From positions 12,813,501-12,877,500 of the forward strand of contig NC_092668.1 of NCBI RefSeq assembly GCF_032118995.1: a DNA stretch of 64,000 bases. The letters run 5' to 3'. Both the position numbers and the translations under genes were made by a program. The notes under the pieces were generated by a model. The model saw nothing but the letters and a program-made list of their open reading frames with translations, made no database searches and was not told the origin of the DNA. Of the stretch, positions 34,236-45,900 are shown in pieces. Each line of letters opens with the position of its first letter. The first letter of the stretch is position 1. This DNA comes from Asterias amurensis (lineage: Eukaryota; Echinodermata; Asteroidea; Forcipulatida; Asteriidae).

Positions 34236-34729
34236 TTATGAAAGCCGAGTGAGATCCTGCCGCCCCTCAAGGATTTGTGCTGCGCGTGGCCAGTTTGATT
34301 TAAAAAAAAAATAAAAAAAAATCAATGATAACCTAAAATAAAACCTTCAGAAAGCATTTACTGTTTATTTCTCCCGTCCAACCCTTTTATTTAGGACAAC
34401 ATAAATCATCAAGCGCTTTTTCTTGCGTAAGTAGTGTTTCAACGGAGGGCGCCCTCAATAGCTAGCTGAAATCACCCGTAGTATTTCTTACCGTGGTTCC
34501 CATTTATCCGGCCAATTTTGACAGCCGAACTCGTCTTAAAATCTGCTGTGATTGGGCGTTCTCCTCCTTAAGGTTTAACACTTAATTATGCAAATACAAC
34601 TTACAATTTTACTAATTTCATGAATTTATTGACGCATTTCCCCTAACAATAATTTTAATTCTGTAAATACTTTTCTAAATGTTTTTGTTGTTGGTTTACA
34701 GATAATCTCGTTTTAAAAACGTATGTTAG

Positions 34730-34945
34730 TGTGAATGAAAATTGACCAATGAAACGCGTTGTTTTAAAACCATCTTCCGGTAAGTTTAGTGACGTAAAGT
34801 TAAATATGACCATTTTGGTGTGGATTCGTTCCTTGAACAGTTAGCAGATCGTCTTTTTCGAGGTGGAAATAACGCCATTCTTTGTGTTTTGGTTGTACGA
34901 TAATTAATTAGTAAGGTAGTACTGGGTGGAATTCATTGAAAAGGT
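34730..34945 (+). promoter_or_regulatory. Probable SAR1 promoter and 5' UTR exon
   Basis: Upstream of the inferred untranslated exon (ending in AAG|GTGAGT at 34943) lie a CCAAT box (GACCAATGAAA near 34743), an ETS-type CTTCCGG (near 34775) and TGACGTAA (34790-34797), a CRE/ATF-like site. There is no clear TATA box. This looks like a housekeeping-type promoter. The transcription start is inferred only from the donor and the acceptor at 35481-35490. Confidence 0.5.
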
Positions 34946-35513
34946 GAGTAATGAGATAAAACTGTTTTCAAAGGAGCTGTTAAAAGAGTTTTAGTGCTAG
35001 AATTTTGAGTGTTTTCTTCGCCTACCTTTTACAGATCGAGATCAGCTGCTGCGCTGTGTGTGTACGTGTGTATGTGTATTCAGTATTGACAAATGACATT
35101 GTCATTTGACAGTAAATTACGTTTGTAATTTTTGATCACATTGTTGTGATGTGAATGTGGTTTTGTTGCTGTTGTATTTAGGTTGTAAATAAGAAAATAG
35201 ATATTATTGATTACCATCATTTGCCCATTGGCATTATTGCCGATCGATCACAATAAATATAGTTATAAAATTTAAAATAGTAAAGAAAAAATTACGCAGT
35301 CTCACATGCCCACGATGATTCGTCTCGGCCTGGGGGTGGAGGGGGGGGGGGGGGGCTATTAATATATATATTGATTTATATAATTTATGTTCATGCTTTC
35401 ATTCATGGCTTTACAAATCTATTGTTTATCATGTTTTCTTTACTGCTTTAAAATGACTAAACTATTGTTTTATTTTTCTCTTTGTTGCAGAGTGGTGACC
35501 ATCAAAAAACAAG

Positions 35514-38500
35514 ATGTTTATTGTAAATTGGTTCACAGATTTTCTTAGTTATGTTGGTAAGTTAACAAAAGTCTAAATTAATAGAGTGTTTTAATTTTTA
35601 AGACGTTACAAATTTAGTTTGCATTTGACTTTGAAGTTTTCATGACAACATTGATTTCCATCTTGTTTTTAATAAACTGCATTTTCGGCAATATGTCAAA
35701 TAAGTTTGCTCCATTGCCTTACAATTACATATCTAATTTGAACAGTTCTTTGCCAACATAATGCCCACGTCTATTAATACTGTGCTCCCCTTTAAAACAT
35801 GTTAGGTGTATCTGTGCTAGAAGTACCAGCATGAAAAACAAGTGTTGTTCCAGAATGAAAATAACCATCTGCCCATGCATAAAAAGTAACTAGCGTTTGG
35901 GCATTTGTAATAAATCCAATAGAAAAGATCACGACTCCAATATCAGCCTCATTTACATGTAACTGTAGATTTCTTAACTCTGTCTATTTTCATTTCTATT
36001 CTTTGTAGCCTTTGTGTACACCCACAATCATGGTTACACTCTTTGTTACAAAGACACAAAATGAAGAGTATTAAGTAACTCTTCGCAGATCTAGTGTTCG
36101 ACAAACTCAAGCACAAGCTTTTATTCATCATTTACACAGCGCTTTTTATAGACATAAATAGCATTGAGATAACCGCTAAACCTTGTTTAACATTTCCCTC
36201 CTTTGCTTGTCCAGGTCTATGGAAGAAAAGTGGCAAGCTTGTATTTCTTGGTCTAGACAATGCTGGGAAGACGACGTTACTACACATGCTGAAGGATGGC
36301 AGGATGGCACAGCATGTTCCAACGTTACATCCAAGTAAGTGTACTAACCTTCCTACAATCGGTGCCTTTTTGTAACAAGTTGATACACCATTTGAAACTA
36401 TTCAAGTGAATGGTTTTGAATGCTATGATAGCTGTGCACACAGTTTGTTCCCCAAATGGTTTTGAATGGTGGTGCAGCTGGTACAGAATCCTATGAGGAT
36501 TGTTTTAAGTGGTGCATCAAGGATGTCATGACTGAGTGATACCAGGCGGTGTGGGGGTGACCAATCTGTCCCTGGCTACACTATGTCATAGGCACTACAG
36601 GATTTGCTAAACAGCTTGCTGACCATCTGAAACCATTTGACTATGGTAATGCACACAGGTACAGTGTATGCACAGCTCAAAACCATCTGAATGCATCATC
36701 AACCCTGCTCAAATGGTACTGCCATGTGTGTACAAAAACGATGGGGTTGTAAACGTTAGTGAATTTTGAATGGTTTTGAATGGTGTATCAGTAGGAGGGC
36801 TAACGGCCCTTTTCGAAATTAAGGCCAGAGGTCTATTTTCACAAAGAGTCAGGACTTGTTCTAACTTACGACCAGTTCATGCATGGTGAGTGTGACCGAC
36901 TAATCACTGCATGTCGGTAGTCCCTGCGCACTCCACACAAGGAGAGTGTGGAGATCATGGTAGTCATTGTGTTGGCCTATACCCCAGGCCTGCATGCGTC
37001 ATGTTTGATGGGGCAGATCACCAAGGCATTTTCTCCTTGGTAAAGGGGGTACACTGTACCCCATGAGGAAATTGGCAATGACCAGGGGTCGATTTCACAA
37101 AGAGTTAGGACTAGTTTTAACTTAGGACTAGTCCTAGGAGATATACAAATTACATGGATAGTCCTAAGTTAGGACGAGTAACTGGTCCTAACTCGAGATA
37201 AGACTAGTCCTAACTCTTTGTGAAATCCACCCCAGGGCAATGACCAAGGGGGCATGGAGCAAATCGCCTTTGTTGCCTCCGTGAAGTATCAGGCCTGTTT
37301 ACCCAATACATTCCACCGTGTTTCTAAGACTTATTCCATTGTTATTTCATTCAACCACAGCATCAGAATCGCTTAGCATGGGATCGTTATCATTCACAAC
37401 CTTTGACCTCGGAGGTCACTCCCAGGCACGCCGAGTCTGGAAGGATTACCTACCAGCGATTGATGGAATTGTTTTCCTCATAGACGCAGCAGACCCTCAA
37501 AGATTCGCAGAGGCCAAAGCAGAACTCGATGTAAGTTGTCATGATCAAAGGCAAAGTAGGCCTGTGGCTGCACATGGAACTATGAACTATGAACTCTGAA
37601 CTATGACCCCTCAACCAGTTACTGCATGCGCATGCCCTCCCCTCATGGCTGACAGGGGAAAGTTCATAATTCTGTGCACAGCCAAATGCCTGCTTCTATT
37701 TATTGTTGTGCTCTTAAAGATCAGCTTGAGAGGAGAGCCTCTAGACAGGAACTGTGTTTCTTTAAGGCAATCCTTCAGGCTGCAGCTGTTTCTTTTTCCT
37801 TCCTCTGTATTTAAATTGCTCATGTTGCTGCATTTTTTAATGTTTTTACCTAATTAATGTGCATTATTGAACTTCAAATATAAAATATAAATATGTTGAG
37901 ACAGCCCCTTTAACTTGTGAAACCACTGTTTTGAGTGCTGATTGATTTTTTTTACAAAGTAAACATGTGAATATATTATATTGATTTTTATCCCTCAGAA
38001 TGCACTGGTACAGTTAATATTAATAAAAGAATTTTTTCATGTAAATCTGCTGGTGGCTGTATTATATGTAACTTGCTTTTGTACACAGGAAGGTCCGGTT
38101 TGGTTTAAAGCTAAGGGCCACCAGCATTCTCCCTTAACAGTGGTTCCCTGGCCAAAAATGTCAGTTGAAAGACCCGAGGACCAGTCAAAAGTCACACCAA
38201 CTGGTCCGGCTGGCAAGTTCAGTGTTAAATAGCATTCTTATTTCATTTGAAGTATTGACAAATCGACAAAGCTGAAGGAGTAATGAAATGACAAGCTAGC
38301 TGGTCCTGCTTGCTAGACACTGAAAAAGTTAAGAGCAAAACCTGTGTCCACCCTTCCAACTTGATTTCCCGGTTCAATTCCAACTGGGGGCACTATATGG
38401 AGTGTTGTTTTAGCCCCTATCTGACAGCATGGGCTTTCCCAGAAAAAAATTCCTCGGGATTTTCCACCACATTTTAAACTTAAACTTTCTTCCTTACCTC

Positions 38501-39524
38501 TTCTCATTTGGTTCTTGGCTAGTACAGTGATTAAATACACTTTTCTGAAAGTCCTTGGCTTCACAACACGAATTAATAAATTAAATTAAATTTTAATTTT
38601 TCTTGATCCTTTCCAGAGTCTCATGACGGATGAGATGGTCGCGAACGCTCCCATCGTGATTCTCGGGAACAAAATTGACATGCCCACAGCTTGCAGTGAA
38701 GATCATATAAGGAATTGTTTCGGACTTATTCAACAGACAACAGGGAAGGTAAGCTGATCAAGCCCTATCTACAAATAAAGTTTTTTCTTTAAAGGAAACT
38801 AAACCTTTGGTTTTTGGAACCGGTCTGTTGTTTTTATCCTACATCAATGTAGATATTATACAATATTAATAACCTTTATTGCTCAAATCAATAAGTTTTG
38901 ATTCAGTGGCTAGATGACAGATACTTATTCTAGTCATTGTGAATTCAGCGGATAGCTTGGTAGGATTCAAACCCACAACCTTATGATTACAAGTCCCTAA
39001 GGGACGGATTACAGGAACACGTTGCCTTGGATCGGTTGAGTTGGTCTTTGAAAAGCATTTGTAACCGTTTGTTACGAAAAGCATATAATTAGAAATATAT
39101 TTTAAAAGTAGAATATAAAGATATACAAGTATCACTCGCGTGGTTTTTGCGAATTTGCGTGGTTTTCCTTTTACCTCGTCGACTAACACGGTCGGCCATT
39201 TATGGGAGTCAAATGTTTGACTCCCATAAATGGCTGACAGTGTTAGTTTGCAAAGTAAAAGGAAAACCACGCAATTGCGAGGCCATATTCATTTTATAGC
39301 CAAACGGTTACAAATGCTTTTCAAAGACCAACTCGACCGATCCAAGGCAACATATTCCTTTAATGTCAAACCTAAAGGAAGTCTTTTCTATTCTTTGTCT
39401 CGTTTAACAGGGGAATGTACCACAAAGAGATTTGCCAGGGCGCCCTCTGGAGTTGTTCATGTGCAGCGTTTTGAAGCAACAAGGTTACGGCGACGCCTTC
39501 AAATGGTTGGCGCAGTACATATAA
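35514..39524 (+). CDS. SAR1: SAR1 small GTPase that initiates COPII coat assembly
   Basis: SAR1-GTP inserts an amphipathic N-terminal helix into ER membrane and recruits SEC23-SEC24. Coding exons are 35514-35556, 36215-36334, 37361-37530, 38617-38748 and 39411-39524, totalling 579 nt (192 aa) with consistent phases. Visible motifs are the amphipathic start [16 protein letters not shown]-loop GLDNAGKTT (27-35), HVPTLHPTSE of the switch I region, DLGGH (70-74) with the catalytic-type His, NKID (129-132) and the C-terminal [10 protein letters not shown]. The protein is a few residues shorter than vertebrate SAR1 (198 aa), mostly at the N-terminus. A 5' UTR intron (donor after 34943, acceptor before 35491) is likely. 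A palindromic repeat ends about 50 nt before the last exon. Neighbour SEC24 is divergent and encodes a partner of the same pathway. Confidence 0.96.
37083..37236. mobile_element. Short MITE, family B, in SAR1 intron 2
   Basis: CAGGGGTCGATTTCACAAAG to CTTTGTGAAATCCACCCC, interior self-complementary (AGGACTAGTCCTAGGAGATA). Another half copy lies at 36826-36890. Confidence 0.82.
38340..38580 (+). repeat. Dispersed repeat (empty-site copy for the nested MITE)
   Basis: Shares blocks with 45090-45400, including CTTGGCTAGTACAGTGAT and TTTTCTGAAAGTCCTTGG. A tRNA-like B box (GGTTCAATTCC) near 38373 suggests a SINE. It lies in SAR1 intron 3. Confidence 0.6.
38934..39000 (-). mobile_element. tRNA-derived SINE fragment in SAR1 intron 4
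   Basis: Minus strand GGTTGTGGGTTTGAATCCTAC is a B box; it adjoins the palindromic family D element. Confidence 0.55.
39013..39362. mobile_element. Long palindromic element, family D, in SAR1 intron 4
   Basis: GGAACACGTTGCCTTGGATC at the left and the inverse CGATCCAAGGCAACATATTCC at the right. The halves are inverted over most of their length, meeting at GGGAGTCAAATGTTTGACTCCC (about 39201-39222; outer arms extend the stem). A second copy lies at 57633-58019. Confidence 0.88.
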
Positions 39525-41566
39525 CACGCGGATCTAGGATTTAAGTAGTGGATTTTGTAAGTTAACCAATAAACTGTATGAACGGTAACAACCAGCGTGA
39601 CCATAATTGGAGACTGTGCTTCGATGCTCGATGCTTCCGACACCTGTTGGTCCCCCGATGTCCCAGACACCAACGTCGACTGGATCGGAGGGTCAACTTT
39701 AAAAACGGAACCAAGCTAAACAGTCTCTGTATTCTGATCAAAAGGTGCGGATTATTTACAAAAAAGACTGACTGAATAATTATATTTTAAAAAGCAAGAG
39801 GAGTGGCGGAAGGAAGATGATGTTCAACAAATTGGACAGTGGCGATCAACGAGTTTCCTGGAAATAATTTTGAATTGCCTGATAATTTCACCTCCCCCCC
39901 TCTTAAATTATCTCTTCGTGTAACTTCAGACGGCGGGGATAACTTTCACACCAATCATTTTAATCGTCGTCTTGACTGCTTCTTGGCCTTAAATGCACTG
40001 CTCCGATCCTACCTTTTTAAAAGCAAATCCGCTACAGAGATTTCGCAAGTCGGATACGAATGTCTAAATGGAAGGTAACCCCGCCAGGGACAAGTCCGCA
40101 TGATGACACGTAACATGAAAAGTGCTTCCTTTATTCATCTTGAAGTGATCCCCTACGAAGGCTTGGATAGTTTTTCGGCTTCTGAGCGGCCGTCTAATTT
40201 GAACCGATCGCTACTTCTTCAGAAAGAAAATAATAATCATGTCGCCATGCTATCTCCTGAGATATTGATACAAGAAAAACGGCAGCATCTCTACTAACAT
40301 CTCTCCCTAACATTTGTTGTCTAACAACACACTTCCTCCCTCTCTTTATAGTAGTATGAATTTCAAAACCAAATTTTAGTGGATGGAAAGATTTAACAGA
40401 GTAATAACGACGCCAGATGTGTGATCATTATTTTGTAGTTCCGGTTAAATATATCCGAGCTGGATTCTATTTATACTGCAGATATATATGAATATCGACA
40501 TTGTCAGTTAAGAATTAGACATAATTTTTTTGCTAAAAATGTGAAAAGCAACTTTCTTGTCGATTCTTATTTCGACAGTACATTGTATCACTACAGGTGT
40601 ATAAGTGTTGATTGTTGGTACAGCTTAGAAACAACCCACAACACCCACAGCTATTGCTGTGGTGCCCTGTGCTTTTGTTTTGGTGCCCTTTGCAAAGTTC
40701 CAACACAAATGAAAAATTTTCCTTAAAGAAGTGTCCCTTACCAGAGGGACATTGCTGTGACCCCTACAGAGCATTATTTCAAGGCCTGTAGCTGGGATAA
40801 AAAATAATAATAAAATATGTATGTGTCTGACACTCAACACATTGGCCAAACCACAGAAAAGTTGCGCTCAATAGGAGAAAAAATAAAGCTTCAAACAGCA
40901 GAAACAGTTTACCAGCCAAAATTGCATGTAATGTTAAATTTTGACTGGTACCCTGCAGTTTTTATCAGTGAAGATGTTTTTGTTTTGTTTTGGGGGAATT
41001 TTTGTTTTAAAGTTCGGCATACATGTAGGCTCTTACTAAACTGGGCCACTCGGCTAAATATTATTAACAATAACAGTGAACTCATAATATTTGTACGTAT
41101 TTCGTTTTGTATGTGGTGTTCTATGCACTCTGTTTATCAGTGAAAAGTTCAGCATTTGTCATATTATCTTATTTACAATCAACTTGAATTTTTGGAAGCA
41201 TCTGAATCTCAATTGTCCCCATTCTATCTTTATCCCGTACTTGGTACAAAGACAAACTTTTGGTAAAGTTGCGTCAAAGTTCAACCTGTGTTTAAAAGCG
41301 TGAAACAATGTTTACCACGGTCAAGTAGGACATTTTATCAAAATATGTATACTTTGACCTCCTTCACACCCAAATGTGGAAGTGTGCCAACTGTTTGACT
41401 AACCACCATTTGCAAGAATCATGTTAGAGGTAAAGATAACATGAACTGTTAACATTTGTTGACTTTAGGAACAACTAGGACATTCATGTAAACAGGATAA
41501 ACATCGCTTTGACCTTCAACCCTCATGATGTAAGCAGTTTTAAGAATTTGGGACCAGGGCCTAATT

Positions 41567-41842
41567 TCATAGCACTGCTTAACGGTAAGCAAATTTGCGT
41601 GCTTACTGTAACAGAAAAATTTGCTTATGCCTTAGCGTATTTCACAGGTTAGCAGAAAAATTGGGAGGCCATATTGTGTGTTTACCTTGGATATTTGCAT
41701 TGTGACGTCGTTTATTTTCATGCGGTAAGCACCGGAAGTTTAGCATGCCTTTTCGTGTGCTAACAGTTAGCAGTGCTATGAAATAGAAATTGCACAGTAA
41801 GCACAACATTGGCCGCTAAGCAGCGCGATGAAATTGGGTCCA
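41567..41842. mobile_element. Family C element
   Basis: GGGCCTAATTTCATAGCACTG at the left and AGCAGTGCTATGAAATAG then AGCAGCGCGATGAAATTGGG at the right, a double inverted pattern suggesting two nested or tandem right ends. Confidence 0.72.
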
Positions 41843-42689
41843 GGTGAGCCCACTATTCCAATACCTTTAAAGAACAATTATTGTTTACTGTAAACTTGAT
41901 TGGCCTTATTAATATTTATGTTGTCAAACCCAAATATATAGAGTAGAATATTTTATATTTACGAGTAGGTTTCAGTTATCAAGTTCTAAGTCCCAATTAA
42001 AAACCAAAGTATTGGAGGTTTATGATCAGCCATAATCAACAGGTTTGTCATGCAGAGAAAAGAGGAAAAAGCATGCCTGTGACGCCATCACTAAATGCAT
42101 TTTGAGTCTGAGAACGGTTTTATTGTATGTATTTATTATTGTTATCATACATGTAGATCCAATTGTACTCATGAACTTTCATGTCAACAAAAGTGTAAGT
42201 TCTGAATTCAGAACAGAAAATTCAACTGCCAGTACATTTCACTCAAACATTAATTAACATTAACAAGTGAAAAAAACAGGGATATCTAAAATGCTTTTTA
42301 AAGTCTACTAATTTACTGTATTAGTTTGTTTTTTGTTTTGATTTGTTTGAATTTTTCGTTATTTTTTTTCTTCTTAAAGTACATTTATTATATTATGTAT
42401 AATAACAAAAATGGCATGTTGCCAATTCGGATTGGTATAATAAAATGTCAGTAATAATTATTGCAAATTATTTTGTTGTTTACTTTTATTATTCTGTTGT
42501 TTGTGTACATTTAGTTTGCAGAGCATATTATATATAATGTTGATCATTTTAAATAGTCAAATCATAACATTAAAATCATTTAGCAATTGAACATTGTCTA
42601 ACCTCCGCCCCCCCCCCCGGCTTTACGAATTAATAATCCAAATTCCCCGCCCACCCGCAAACAAAAGGTTTACCACCACAAAAGTTGTA

Positions 42690-42917
42690 TAGCGCCCCCA
42701 CGTGTTTGTCCATCAGTTTTTACTCATTTGCATGTCTGGCAACCGGACTGGCAATCGGTGAATAACTATATAATTGACTGCAGACACCAGACTGAGACCG
42801 AAAGAGCAAACAAAGTCTCGTGCGTCAAGTATTGTCAAATTTGGACGTGTTGAAGCTTGTTGTCTGCGAGGTTAAAAAAGAACAAAATATCGCCGAAATA
42901 TAATTTTCTGCTACAAA
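42690..42917 (+). promoter_or_regulatory. Probable POLB promoter region
   Basis: Within 230 nt upstream of the POLB ATG are a palindromic E-box CACGTG (42699-42704) and a perfect octamer ATTTGCAT (42726-42733). The segment is less AT-rich than its surroundings. No TATA box at a sensible position was seen. Function is inferred from motif identity only. Confidence 0.4.
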
Positions 42918-45900
42918 ATGAGTAAACGCAAAGCTCCTCAGAACGAAAATCCAAACCAAGAACTGGTTGACGTCATCTCAGGTATGTATTGACAAATTTC
43001 TCTTTCATTTATCAATCTTTTCTTTGTGCTTGTTGACTTTCTGTTTCACCACTTCAGTTCTGTCACTTTTTTGTATCGTCTGCTCGCTCAGTTTTACGTT
43101 GTACGTGTTTAACCTATTTCGTGAGAAAATTAATTTGGTGTTAAAATGTAACAAAACATTGAACATGAGTTGAGTGAAAGATGTGAATGTTGACATTGAC
43201 ATTCTTTTCTTTTGTTTCGTTAATTTTAATCAATTTTGTTTTGAATTCTTCTGATATGAATCTGAATCTGACTTTTTGAATTGTTAACCCACTTAGTTAT
43301 AAAACATATAAAATTAAAAGAATGAATGGAAAAGTTTCCGTATGGCGCCACCACTTTTTCATTCGATATGAAATATTATAGTATCTAATATACCTCAATG
43401 AGATATCCCTTTTTGTAAAAAAAGGGTGCAATCCGAATGAATTGCACTTTGACTTCGCTTGCAGTTTGCACTTTTTTTGCAGTTGCACTCATATTATGCT
43501 CGCAAAGGTTTTCGTGTGGCGCCACCACTTTTTCATTCAATATGAAATAATATAGGTATAGTGTCTCATTTACCTCAAGAAGTCAATGAGATATCCCATT
43601 TGTGTATTTACTACTAGTACTATAATTATTACATTTTTTTGTGAAAAAGTGGTGGCGCGGCGTCATACAACAAATTATCCGCCGACCTTTCACTGGTCAG
43701 TGTCAGTCTCACTTCAGCAGGGAAAACTTTTCGTATCCTGCCAGTGCCACCACTTTTTCACTAATCTTGTTACAAATAAAGCAAAGCCAAAAGTGTCAAT
43801 AATATTCTCCGCATGCATGACATTTTAAAAGTTTGTTGTATCAATAATACCAACTTGTATTTTGCAGAACTGGCAAACTATGAAAAGAATGTGACTAGAC
43901 AGATGCATAAGTACAATGCTTATCGCAAGGCTGCCAGTATCATTGCTAAGCATCCAGAGAAAATAAAAAGTGGAAAAGATGCACAGAAACTGGTGAGTAT
44001 AGCCGTCCCCATGGGTACACAAAATCTAAACTCAGGCCTGATACTTCACAGAGGCAACATAGGCGATTGCTCCCATTGTGTAGCCCTGAAATATTCCAGT
44101 AGAAATTAACTGTTTCCTCCACAATGCCCTCTACCAAGAAGAAAATGCCATGGTTCCCTTGCCCTTTCTTGCAGAAGACCGGGCAATGAGAGCCAACACT
44201 GAAGGGGGCACTGGGGCCCCAACGAGATTTGGCTGGGATAGTAGCTCTAGCAATGCATAGGTCGTGAGTTTGAATCCTACCCGAATGATTTGCCTGTGGA
44301 TGATACACACATCGATGTATGTAAGGGTAAAAGCAGATAATAAGATTGCTTTTTCCTATTTTAGAATGGAGTCGGAGATAAAATCGGCAAGAAGATTGAT
44401 GAGATTTTGGCGACTGGAAAACTGCAGAAACTGGAGAAGATCCGAGCAGATGACACGAGTGTAGCTATTAATCTAATGACAAGGGTGACTGGGATTGGGT
44501 AAGTCTGAGCTGAGCAGGCATGGAATTTAATCTTTGAGGGAGGGCAGGACCATTTTCATGTTGCCAAGGGCACCATTTGGATAATCTTAAATGCAAGGGG
44601 GGCCAAGACCACGGCCAAGACCAGGCATCAGAGGCCATGGCAGAAACTGCAGAAAAGGGGGCACTTCAGACTAAATAATTTTTAAGGATGCTTATTGCAA
44701 AATGCTTGCTACCATACCATCTCGATATCAAGTAGGTTTTCAGATAAACATAACACAATTTCTTTGTCAATCATTGCATTTTTGTTAATATTTTATTGCA
44801 GACCAGCCGCTGCCAGAAAGTTGGTTGATGAAGGAATAACAACAATTGAAGGTAACTCATAAATTTGTATTTTATTTCATAGAATGTCAGTTGTTAATAC
44901 CTTGTAGCCTGTGACACATTTGCTTGTCTCTGTACTAGTTTCTCCTGGAATGGAGGCCTGGATTTTCATCTTTGAGAGGGCAATGCCATTTTCATTTTAC
45001 AAGGGCACTTCCACTAAAAAATCTTTATGTTCATGGAACACTTTTGCTCCAAGGCCAAGTCAAGTTAAAACCTACTTGGCACTATGTGGATTTCCCCTTG
45101 AATAATTCTCAGCATTTTCCTCCCACATCTAAAACAAAAAACTCCCTTCATGTCTTCTCTCCCTTGGGTTCTTGGGTGGATTTCACAGAGGTAGTCCTAA
45201 CTTAGGACTAGTCCTAGGCAATGCTAAGAGATAGGGCCAGTCCTAATTTAGGGTGAGTTACTGGTCGCATTTCTTAGGGCTAGTCCTAAGTTAGGACTAC
45301 CTTTGTGAAATCCACCCCAGGGCTAGTACAGTGATAAAGAACCCTTTTCTGAGAGTCCTTCGGGTTCACAACCAGTATTTATAAATGAAAAAATGAAATG
45401 AAAAAACCATCTCCCAGTTTCGCTCGACCCTCTATGCTGTGAGACTCTTGTGATTATTGTGGTGTACTTGTTTTGTCCATTGCTTTAACAGAGTTGGCGA
45501 AACATCCGGATAAACTCAACCATCATCAGAAAATCGGAATCAGGTATGACGAGAAGCAACATTTCTTTTTATTTTAGAATTTTTGTAATTTCAGAAAAAC
45601 ACAGTCTTTCCACCGATTTGTGAATGTAGTAGCATTAGTTTTTTTTGTTCATCCGAATGTTTGAGTGGCGTGTCATGGCCAAGCAGTTAAGGGCACAGGA
45701 CTCAAAGCTCTGTTTTTTTTTCATCAGCAGAGGGTGGTTTCAGGTCATGGTTGTGGTACTTGTGTCATTGAACAAGATACTTGCATAATTGTTTCTTCAC
45801 CATAGTTAGTTTAATGTTTTTTTGCCACTTGATTGTTTCTTCACTATAACTACTTGACTGTATATTTATGATAGCACCAAGTAAAGCTTTAAATACTTAA

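Larger units (their letters stand above)
33636..35513. other. Divergent SEC24-SAR1 intergenic interval
   Basis: This 1.9 kb gap separates two ATGs pointing away from each other. It holds the predicted SAR1 promoter and 5' UTR intron, a hammerhead-like retroelement relic (34171-34235) and an 18-nt poly-G run (35339-35356). No further coding exon was recognised; a plus-strand open frame at 33644-33877 has no recognisable features. Confidence 0.7.
39525..42917. other. SAR1 to POLB intergenic region
   Basis: AT-rich. It probably starts with the SAR1 3' UTR, includes a family C element (41567-41842) and a C run (42609-42618), and ends with the POLB promoter. No exon was seen on either strand. Confidence 0.6.
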
